From Hypomesus transpacificus (taxonomy: Eukaryota > Chordata > Actinopteri > Osmeriformes > Osmeridae): a stretch of 64,000 nucleotides of DNA. The translations under genes and the position numbers were made by a program. Position 1 is the first letter of the stretch. Every line of letters begins with the position of its first letter. The notes below the pieces were generated by a model, which was not told the origin of the DNA, did not search any database, and was given only the letters and a program-made list of their open reading frames with translations. The stretch spans positions 4,570,693 to 4,634,692 of the forward strand of contig NC_061080.1 in assembly GCF_021917145.1 (NCBI RefSeq), read 5' to 3'. This document shows positions 12,908 to 22,600 of this stretch, one piece after another.

Positions 12908-13576
12908 ATGTCTGTCAAACGATAATTTCGCGATTAATCGCATTAATGTCATAGTTAACTCGCGATTAATCACAATTAATCGCACATTTTTGTCTATTCT
13001 AAATGTCCCTTGATTTATTATTTTTTGTCATTTGAATGCTTTTATCATCATGGAAAAGTGGATCGGATTGCTTGGTGCAAAATTTTATTTTTATTGAAAA
13101 TAACAATGCAATCGCCTGGTTTTGACGAGGGGGCGGAGAATTCGCATCAGCTGTGTGCTTCGCCATCAAGTGGTATTTCAGACTGGACGTGCAGCGATGA
13201 TAGCTCAGTTCACAACGACAAAACACACAGATCACTTTGCTCTTGTCAATGGGACCATTTGGCAACTTTTTTAAAGTAAACTTTGCATTCAGAATCTTAT
13301 TGGCATCCATTTCTGCGTCTCGCGCTCGCCATCTACTCAAAGCGTAAAGTTAGCCAATACTCTTTAGCCGGCTCGCAAGCCCAAACAAGTGTGTGCGGCG
13401 TGCCTGTTGTTTTGTTTCCGGTGTAGCTAGAACGTCAGTAGTTGTTGTACCATCATATGAAAAAGACTACAACAATTGCTGGGCCAAAAAGAACGTTAAT
13501 CGTGCGATAAAAAATTGACGCTGTTAAATTGGGTGTGCGTTAACGCCGTTAATAACGCGTTAAACTGACAGCACTA
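12908..13576 (-). mobile_element. Inner hAT/ZBED-type element nested in the outer hAT copy
   Basis: Ends resemble inverted copies (tgtctgtcaaacg on the left; tagtgctgtcagtttaacg as reverse complement of the right). Subterminal sequence on the left repeats attaatcgc motifs three times, and the right end has gttaacgcc/gttaataacgcg motifs, as in fish elements that begin 'gctgtcaa...cgattaatcg'. It carries the BED-finger fragment at 12999-13340. No clear target duplication was found for this inner copy, so its exact borders are uncertain. Confidence 0.55.
12999..13340 (-). pseudogene. BED-type zinc finger fragment of a hAT (ZBED-like) transposase
   Basis: An open frame of 113 codons on the minus strand holds a single BED zinc finger: CVFC (Cys-x2-Cys), followed about 20 residues later by KYHLMAKH (His-x4-His), preceded by DKSKVICVF. 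BED fingers form the DNA-binding N-terminus of hAT transposases and of their domesticated ZBED descendants. The RNase-H-like catalytic domain and the C-terminal dimerisation domain are absent from the element, so this is a 5' remnant of a deleted transposase gene, not a host gene. The last 40 residues have no recognisable domain and may be read-through. Confidence 0.7.
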
Positions 13577-14460
13577 GTATTTATAATGCTAGATTAGTTT
13601 ATTACTATGTTATGCACCGTACATTCGTACATATCATAGCCTATTAAAAGAGGATTATTAATATTGTAAATAACTTTTTTCATATTAATTGCTATTGAAA
13701 TCAAAACATCTACTTAATAAAAAAAAAAGAAGACTGGCATTGTTCAGAGGGCCGGTCCAAATGCGTTGGCGGGCCGTATCCGGGCCGCGGGCCGTAGTTT
13801 GGGGATCCCTGCACTACAGAGTACCTGGAAGTTCCACCCAGATAGCTAAGACCTGAACCAGGGGAGAGTGGTTCCAATGATGCCCATTTCAGCCGGTGTG
13901 GAGCTGGTGGTGTACTGTATCAAAGGCTGCAGACAGGTCAACGAGAATCAGCACAGATGAGAGGTTGGAGGCTCTAGCTGTGTTGAGGGCCTGTGTCTGG
14001 CTTTGAAGCCAGATTGGTAAGAGACTAACAGGTTGACTCTGTCTAGGGAACAACTAATTGACAGAATCACATTCCAGACTTGTTTCGCTCCAGAGTACTC
14101 AAGAGTCTCAAAGGAGGCAAGCTAGTCATGCTCACGGTTGGGGGTGAAGGATGACGCTGGAGTCATGGAGTATCCGATGCAGACCATCTTCTTCTAAAAG
14201 TGGACCCCCATTGTCATCCGCAGAGTGAGGAGGGAAAAGAAGGTTCAGAAGGCTTTGTGTGGGTTAGAGATGCAGGAGTTGATTTTAAAGTGGTTGAACA
14301 GAGAATGTGCCTGTTGTCGCTGCCATGAAGGCTGTCAACAGGGAATGGTAGGAGGCCAGGTCATCAGGAGATTCAGACCTCCTCCCTCCACTTCCTCTCC
14401 ACAGCTCATATAGGGCAGTTCTGTCTGAGTGGAGGGACAACCTCAGACACTGAGAAAAGG

Positions 14461-15463
14461 TTGACTGTTGTGCTGGTTTGGAAACTTTTGTTTGAATGTA
14501 TACAGTTATTTTGGATTAGTTTGAATTTCAAACAGAACATTGCTTAAATTGTGTGCATGGACAGTAGGGCCTACTGTAGTCTTGCAGCATCGAGAAGCTT
14601 GTAACATATGACGGTATATGATGTGAAAACAACAACAAAACTGTGAAAAAGAATTCAGAAAACCTCAAATAACTAGACTGCAAAGTTCAATGTAAGCACT
14701 AAAACGTGAATGTGTTCACTACAAATGCGATTAGGGGAAATGGTGGCGCAGAGGAGAATTGAATTGCCACTAGATGGTGAAAAGGAGTGTCAAGTAGGGA
14801 TGCTGCAACAACCCGGATAGTCCATTCACTTTGGGAAGATGGAGAGAGGACACCGGAGCTGCGATGGATATTCCTCTTCCATTTCACATTTGGGCAAATA
14901 TCCTTTGGCATTGTAGTTATGGTAAGACACATGGCATTTATATCTTCAGAGCGCCTCATGCGTTTTCTGTAACTTTTAACTTTAAGAGTATTATTTTCTA
15001 GAGTGCCAAGAAAAACAATGGTTTCAAATGTAAGCTCAACATATGCAATAGTTTCATATAAACAAGAGTTCTTTATGAATGTGGCATGATTGAGCAGCAC
15101 TATCATGTGTACCATGCACGAGTTGGACATGCTTTTGAGAGTCAAACTGGAATGTATTTTATCAACTACATTCTTGGAATTGAGTTTGAATCGATAGCTC
15201 TACGCATGGTCAAGTTATGTTAAATACCAAAAAAGTCAATACTGATTCATATACCTATTGTAAGTATGTTTAAGCTTTAAGCTTTTTCAATAAAAAAGAC
15301 AAAACCGGCTATGTTTGCCCTATCGCTTATATCAGTAACTAATCCTGGTTGCTTCCTGCCATGTAAAAACATATACAAAATGTGACTTTAAATTATTACT
15401 GGTAGACAACTATGGGCAACATTGTAATTTACTTTGCAGATCGTTTGTTGCTAACTGTCCAAC
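14461..15463. other. Upstream flank of the prokineticin receptor gene
   Basis: AT-rich. A possible splice acceptor (tactttgcag, ending at 15439) lies 24 bases before the receptor ATG, so the 5' UTR may begin in an upstream exon somewhere here. A 148-codon open frame on the minus strand (14699-15145) has no recognisable domain. Confidence 0.35.
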
Positions 15464-17696
15464 ATGGGTGAATCTAACAACGACAGTCTCCCAATGACAC
15501 GTCTGGTTGGCCAAGACCTGACAGATAACTTTTCGGGGGACATTAATGACATGGACTACGATATTCCCATGGAAGAGATACCTGACACGACTCAAGGTCA
15601 TGCCTTTTTTGTTGCTACCATTGTTATTGCTGCAGTTCTAGTTTGTATCATTTTGGTGTGCGGTGTTGGTAACTGTATTTTTATTGCGAATTTGGCGCGC
15701 TACAAAAAACTGCGTAATCTCACCAATCTGCTCATTGCCAATTTGGCAATATCGGATATGCTGGTGGCGGTAGTTTGCTGCCCGTTTCTGTTGGATTACT
15801 ACGTGGTGAAGCAGCTTTCTTGGGACCATGGGCAAGTGCTCTGCGCCTCCACCAACTATTTACGCACGGTGTCTCTGTATGTGTCTACCAACGCCCTGCT
15901 GGCCATAGCTGTTGACAGGTGTGTGATCCATCAACATATACCTTTGATAATGTACAAGACATAAAAAAAAACTCCTGCGGTTTATCATTAGATAATGAAA
16001 AGCACGTACAATATGTAGTAGGCCTATATACAACATCCCACCTACCATGACGATTTATATAACGGAATATCAGAATGACGAAATCTTATTTGTCATGTTT
16101 GTGCATCTTCCTAACCAGAGCCACTTTAAATAATATAGGATTGTATTTTTAGTTTGTTGTGACAGTCTACGTCAAATAATGCAACAACATAACGATGCCT
16201 GTTCGTGATAGTATGCCATGACAGCAAGCACGTAGGCCTATACATTTTGTTCAAGCTTGTGACAGCCAAAGATAAACAATTAGTTGTTGTTTCGCACTTA
16301 GATAGAAGCTATTTGTTTTGGCAAGATAACTGTATTTATTTGAAATCAGGATACACGTAGGCTAATCACTTACCTTCATTCAGCAGTAGGCCTATTGAGG
16401 TGAAAAGTGAGTAGTGAATTTGTTTTTTAAATGTTCGGCCTCTGTGAAGTAACGTCAATAAATCACCTTCCGCGAAGAAACTGTCTTAAACTTAAATTAA
16501 AGCTTGTAGTTCAAACTACAACATGACCAATAAGTTTCCCAGAAAATCCATCACAGAAATCTACCCAGGCTACGTTTAAAATTTCTCAATAATCAAAAAT
16601 GTTAAATGTGAGGTCCAAGGCAAGACTAAAACTTGAATCCATCTCATGTTACTCTAATATCCTCACTGTGATCACAATACACAACGTTTGAATCCGGCTC
16701 AGTCTATGATTAAGAAGTAAATTTCCATCCTCTGGTCCTGCATTGTAGCCTACATTGTGGACTCAAGTCCCACACCCCTTTCAGATTTGATGCAGTTTGT
16801 AATCCGCTGTGCATCTGCTAAAATGAATAAATGGATAAGTCTATTTCACTAAACCATAAATTCATTTACATATGCTAAAGGCAGCACTCAGTGACATCCA
16901 AGGATTTGAAAAGCCCTCCAAGAAAGATTATTTCATAACATGGTTTCCCCCCTAATCTTTGTTCTCCCTACTGTTCTTACTCTAACTGTCATGCCCTCCC
17001 CTCAGGTACATGGCTATAGTCCACCCTTTAAGGCCCCGCATGAAACACCATACAGCCTACTGTCTGATCATGGTAGTGTGGGTAGTCCCAATCATCATCT
17101 CTATACCCTCTGCCTACTTCGCCTCGGAGACGACGTACCTCGCCAGCCGAAACCACAAGATATTCTGCGCCCAGATCTGGCCCGTGGACCAGCAGTTCTA
17201 CTATCGCTGCTACTTCCTTTTCATCTTTGTCGTTGAGTTTGCCGGGCCAGTGGCGGTCATGGCCACATGTTACGTCCAGATCTCCCGGGTGCTCTGGTTC
17301 AAGAGCTTGCCGGGTTTCCAGACAGAGCAGATGCGCGTGAGGCTCCAGAGCCGTCGGAGGGCGGTGGTGGTGTTGATCCTGGTCCTGGTGGCATTCATGG
17401 TTTGCTGGTCGCCTTATTACGTCTTTGCCATGCTTCGTGACTTCCACCCTACCTTCATCTCTCGTGACAGGAACTCGCTGGTGGCCTTTTACATCATTGA
17501 GTGCATTGCCATGAGCAATGGGATCATCAACACACTGTGTTTTGTCAGCGTTAGGGACAATGCTAAAGGCTTGAAGCAGGTGAATAAGTTGCACTTGAGG
17601 TTGATGTCTCCTGTAGTGAACAAGGCTGTAGTAGATGGGCGAGATGTACGCACATCTCCCCTTCAGGAGACGCAGTTACAGAGGGAACATGCCTGA
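15464..17696 (+). CDS. prokr1: Prokineticin receptor (class A GPCR), probably PROKR1
   Basis: Seven-helix receptor of the plasma membrane for prokineticins (the family couples mainly to Gq and calcium release). Two coding exons, 15464-15918 and 17006-17696; 1146 nt, 381 residues (human PROKR1 about 393). The intron splits the Arg codon of the DRY motif at the end of helix 3: GAC AG | G TAC. This is the known intron position in the prokineticin receptors. Visible landmarks are helix 1 [22 protein letters not shown], split here as GNCIF and [14 protein letters not shown]; helix 4 with [16 protein letters not shown]; helix 6 [11 protein letters not shown]; and helix 7 [11 protein letters not shown] in place of NPxxY. 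The N-terminus is acidic with a potential N-glycosylation site (NFSG). Choice of PROKR1 over PROKR2 rests on the aplf neighbour, not on a tree. It points toward aplf, tail to tail. Confidence 0.88.
15919..17005 (+). other. Single intron of the prokineticin receptor
   Basis: GT at 15919, AG at 17004-17005. Near 16800-16835 it has a weak remnant of the fish L2-type tail (gcatctgctaaaatgaataaatgg). Otherwise nothing is recognised. Confidence 0.7.
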
Positions 17697-19589
17697 GACA
17701 GAAAACGAAAAAGTATGAAATGTTTGCACTTAATCTGAATAGGTTTTGACAAGTATTTAGCCATCAGTCCAGTCTTTTTTCTTTGACCTTGCTGTACAGT
17801 CAGATCAGTGAAAGTATGTAGAAGCAAAAGGAGAGGAACCGGCCCTGCTTTAAATCGCTTTCACAGTTCTCAAAAGCACATTAAGGTTCGGTGGAGATGT
17901 AACTTTTGAAGAAACTTCATAAGTATAGGATTTTAATAATATTGATGTTTGTTCTAGATGTAATTCCAGGAATCTGTGTGTGTGTGTGCCACCAATTTTA
18001 CCACAGGCACTATGCACTATCTTTAAAGGAATCTGTTTTGTGTGTTTGTCTGACATCTTAATCACTGACTGCATCATGGGCACTGTGCACTATGTAATTG
18101 AATTTATCATTTAAATTAAGAAACTAATTAGATTTTCAACACATGTATGGCCCTCAGAGGAATGCCTCTCTCAAAAGTAAACGTAAGGTAACAGGATTGA
18201 TTGTTCATTGCATCTAATTACTATTTATCAAAAGAATAATTTGTTGTTGATTAATTGTTCAACGGTTTAAATAAATATATAGTTAATGAAACAAAGAATG
18301 TTATTGTACTTTGTGCACATCGTATTTATTGTAAATATAAAAGCATCGAATTAACAATCAGAGAATTCATATTGTTTTTGTAGTACTCTTCAGTTATCTT
18401 CCATATTAACATAATTAGCAATTTCCTGTGGTTTCTTTAACAGTTTCATGTGGAATAAAAAAGTTGTAACACCTAGAAAAGTGTATTTGCGGTATACTGG
18501 TATACTGTATCACCCTTGGAGAAAGAGACAGATATAAAAAAGCAAATTAACTGATACATTTCTGCAATAAAAATGACCTATATTATCGATAGGGCAGTGC
18601 CCGCAATGATGACTCAGATTTCTGGAATATATAGTGCAGTGCCTCTGATGCAGCTGGTGATGAAATGTCTTCTTAGTGGTTTTGCACATATATTTTTCAA
18701 AAAATGCTTATCCCAACAACGTCAGTCATTATTTTCTGTTATTTGATGTAAAAATGCTTATCCCAACAAGTTCAATCGCAGCATTGCACTCTGTTGATTA
18801 TAAAGAGGACACATGCAGAATATGAACTTTGCAGAGTACCCGGTTTTGAGCTGATGGTGGGAAACTAGATCCATTTTAATTTGTACATACATACACACAC
18901 AGATTACGGGCATTACAAGAGAGATGGAATTTTATTTGCATGGTATTTCAACAAAACATGAAAACAGTTACAAGAATCTAAACAAGTTGGACCACCAGTT
19001 AAGGTTTTCCCCAAAGCATTCTATGTAAAGACAGATTGTACTTAATTTATGCAAGTAGATAAAGGTAAAAAGCCTATTCACCAGGTTTGCATGTTATTGT
19101 GTAATTCAGTGTATGCAGTAACAACATTGTCATAAATTCCAGCTGCAAAAACATCACATGGTGTTATAATTCAGTGTCACTGGCTATATAATGGATAAAG
19201 GAAAGTATGGGGGAGGGCAGGGGAAATGTCTCAAAAATCTAGTTTTTGCTTACACAACCTACATATTCACTGCATCCACTTACTCAATTTAACCCAGGTC
19301 TACTGTGTACTTACATAGCTATGAATGCCAAATAAATGTCAAGTTAGGTTTTATAATGTAAAATATTAAATGAGCATTCTAGTCAAAGAATGTCAAAGAA
19401 TAAATATACGTACCATCAAAAAGCTTTTTTCTACTGATGGTATTCCAGTGAATAGAAAGCAATGTAACAAGAGCAACTGTCCTCATTCAACCTGTTAAGT
19501 TGTTTATTTTGTTTTGTTGAGTGAATGAGGGAGTCTTTGTGGAAAAACGAAAGCACAGATCAAACAGCAAGTATGGAATCTTCTAATTG
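17697..19589. other. Convergent intergenic region prokr1-aplf, presumed 3' UTRs
   Basis: AT-rich. AATAAA occurs at 18270-18275, about 575 bases past the receptor stop, and could end its 3' UTR. A 20-base direct repeat (aaaaatgcttatcccaacaa) occurs at about 18700 and 18751. No further gene is seen. Confidence 0.4.
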
Positions 19590-19595
19590 TTTATT
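19590..19595 (-). terminator. Poly(A) signal of aplf
   Basis: AATAAA on the minus strand, 40 bases beyond the aplf stop codon (stop at 19637-19635). Confidence 0.6.
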
Positions 19596-19634
19596 TTGGA
19601 TTTAACAAAAAAATAAAAGAAAGAAAATGTAAAG

Positions 19635-22600
19635 TTATTTTGTTTTTTTTACAAATGCCATGGCTTCTTTCTTGAGTCTTTTTAAGTCTTCCTTTGTACT
19701 GTCGTCCGAGTCAGGTGGGACATAGTCAGAGTCTTCATCCATGTCCTCACTTTCGTCGTTGATGAAACTGTCGTCATCCCCGGAGTTATCCTCTTCCTCC
19801 TCATTATCGTTGTAATTTTTCTGTACGGTCCTCTTTGCTGTTGATAGGATTATGTGCAATTAACATGCTGAATAAGTCAACTGCAACTGAAATGAGGTTG
19901 TTACTGTACTTTCTCGTCAGTGAAGCTGATTTGTACTTGTATTTTATGGAAATGAATTATTGATGTTGTCAAATAAAGAAATTTTAAAAAAGTGTTTAAT
20001 GGCTCATAGTTTCAATGTGGCCCTGGTGTCTATTTAAACCACACCAGCTGAAGGCTATACACTTCATCTGTGGTCCATGCACTCTACTTCCAACTAGTTG
20101 AAGAAGATTTTGGTGTACATTAAAGAAGCTTTTATCCATTATTATTACCTTAGGGTTTGAAAACCTTGTGTATTAGAACCACTCAACAAGTGAGCCTAGG
20201 TATTTTATGTACTCTACACATTCGAGGTTTAAGATTAGGTTTGAGTAATCCACACCTATTAGGCTGCCATTGGCTCAGTTTATTTTTCCACCATCTTCAG
20301 TACTCAGCATGAGAACCATAACATGCATGAAAGTATGTGTGACATATCGACAGCAGCCAATGGTATTTCAGATGAAAAGGAAAAATTCCATGAGCGTCCC
20401 TAGCCAATGTCTGAACAAACAAAGGCTCCTTTATGCTGTTTTTCTACCGAGTCTGTGACCTGAAGAGCACACTGATTTTTACACCTATGTAGACAACAGG
20501 TCAAAGGTCCTGGATAAGTTAATATATGTCCCTGTTGCCCCCACCCCCGACCTTTTGATCAAGAGTTGAATAAATAAATGTAAGTCATTGTATGTTAAAA
20601 ACTCTCATTTATGTGTACACAGAGGGGGAACCTCTTCGTCAAACAAAATCAATAAGGAACCCCCCTAAATCTTAATGCTCATAGCGATACTTGTGCAAAA
20701 ACATTTGGGTCTTCAAACACAGGCCTTTTCATCTCTGCATAAGTGCACGTTTTTATGGTGCTCGTTTTTTGACTGCAACTAAAAAATTAGATTAAATGAA
20801 TTACAGTGGAATAAACATACCTCTCGTTGTAGTGTGTCTGTATTCTTTTCTGTGAAGTGGATTTTTCCTGTGAAGAAAACCATTGTTCCAAACTTAATAC
20901 AGACTTTGGGATGTCAATTGCCTGAACTGAAAATAATCTAAAGAATATCCTGTTGCTTGCGCAGGACATTTCTCATACAGTTACTAATAACATGAATAAT
21001 GATAAAATGAATCAATGAAATTGTATTAATAATACAATAAAATGAAGAAATAAAACAATAGCTACATTGTAAATGTCTAACGCACCTATAGCAGTCAATT
21101 CCATAGGGACACTCTGGACGATCTGAATCATCTTCTTCCTCTTCTTTTGAATCTTCCTCATAATCACTGTCGCCAGGGTGACTGAATTCTTGGAAATGAA
21201 GTGGATTTTTCCTAAAAAGATTTTTGATGTATTGAAACAACAAGGCAACTTTCATTGACCAGATTGACCGGTTGTTATTAATATATAATGTATAAAATGA
21301 GACAATTTTGATTGATTAAAGTGGCTGGTGATTTAGTTAGTCTCAGGGAAGTTATTACATAGAGTTATTAACGTATGATCAGAAACTATGGGAAATGTCT
21401 TTCTGGCCTTTCATATCTAAAGCCCGAGGCCTTGCTTGCTTTTCAGTATAGTGAAGCTTATTCAGAGCAGCATCACATTATAGACAATATTATTGTAGCT
21501 GTTCCTTATCTTCAAGTATTTTGGAAAACAAAGACGACCTTCAATTTACCATAAAATACCCAGAAACACACTGCACATGTTCAGTTGATTGATAACAAAC
21601 AGTATGGAAATTGTTTCAATGAAAATAGTTTGCATTGTGTGCCATGCTACCCAGTTTAAGTATCTTTTGCTAATGTGGCGGTGATGTCAATTAATTACGA
21701 TACCCCATCTATGTTCTTTGTTTAAATGGGGTACACAATTTATTTCAAGTGCTTCTACAATGTTTCATAATTTCCTCTTCACAGAATACGCTCTTGGAAC
21801 GTACCGGTAACACTCCTTTCCATAGGGGCAGTGTGTTCTAGGCTGGGCTTTGGCTGCGCCACGGCCAGACTCTGGGCTTGACCCCCTTCGCTTCATCCTC
21901 TGACCACTTTCCGGCTCACTGGGTTTCACTCTACACGTTGAGCTGCTGCCTGTTGGTGTGGCTCCGTCTCCTTTTTTCTTTCCATCATCTTCTGCTTCCA
22001 TGTCTAAGTTGTCTGACTCTTCACCATCCTCCACTTTGTTGATATCCAGCCTGGCTTTGTGTGCCTGAGGAGCAGCAATCTAAGCACCAACAATGACAAT
22101 GTTTCATTTACAACTTACTTCGAATGACTGAACCTCATCCACTCTTATGAGCTTGCATAAAACCACATTTCCCAATTGTAATGAATCAATATTTTATTAT
22201 TGATTCATTATACTTACTAGTTATATCCTTCATAAAACTAGACCCAAACTAATGAATAGGGACATATGCTAAGAAGATAACTGTAAATGTATGACAAAAC
22301 TTAACTGTTTCCACCTCATCTTCCTCACTCTTCTTCCTCTTTGTCCTCTTTCTGGGCTGCTCCACTTCGCTGTGTTCCGACTCCTCCCCAGAGATGGGCT
22401 CCGTGGCCCGGCCCTGCTTTGATGCTGCCGCAACCCGGCTTGCCGATGAGATCGATGTTCCCCTGGCTCGCTTTCCAGAGCCTAGTGGGGTTCGGGTTTC
22501 AAAACGTACAACAATGTGTAGTTTACATAAACGGCATATCAACATTGCCTACTACCGTGTTTCAAAGGAGACATTGTGTGTTAACAATTAATCCATTAAT

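Larger units (their letters stand above)
12774..13811. mobile_element. Non-autonomous hAT-type element with exact 8-bp target duplication
   Basis: Left end caggggtccccaaact; the right end, read in reverse complement, is cagggatccccaaact, a 16-bp terminal inverted repeat with one mismatch. It is flanked on both sides by the same 8 bases, cactacag (12766-12773 and 13812-13819). Eight-base duplications are the hallmark of hAT elements. The subterminal parts speak of a 'gggccaaataat' left side and a GC-rich right side (gccgtatccgggccgcgggc). A second, different element lies within it. Confidence 0.85.
11240..14460. repeat. Old interspersed-repeat block, split by a later hAT insertion
   Basis: Begins with a stretch of a type widely dispersed in fish genomes (ttggtttattcgccatgtag, then tttacacaaacacggaattt). 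Two segments, 11530-12765 and 13820-14460, then share a different, more GC-rich and purine-rich texture from their AT-rich surroundings. The hAT element at 12774-13811 interrupts this block with a precise target duplication, so the block is older than the insertion. No intact reverse transcriptase or transposase frame is visible, and I cannot name the family. Confidence 0.4.

Noticed and set aside
14699-15145. 148-codon minus-strand open frame
   Set aside because: No recognisable domain, no splice or promoter support and an overlapping open frame on the other strand; could still be a repeat remnant.
17028-17594. 188-codon minus-strand open frame
   Set aside because: Exact antisense shadow of the prokineticin receptor exon 2.
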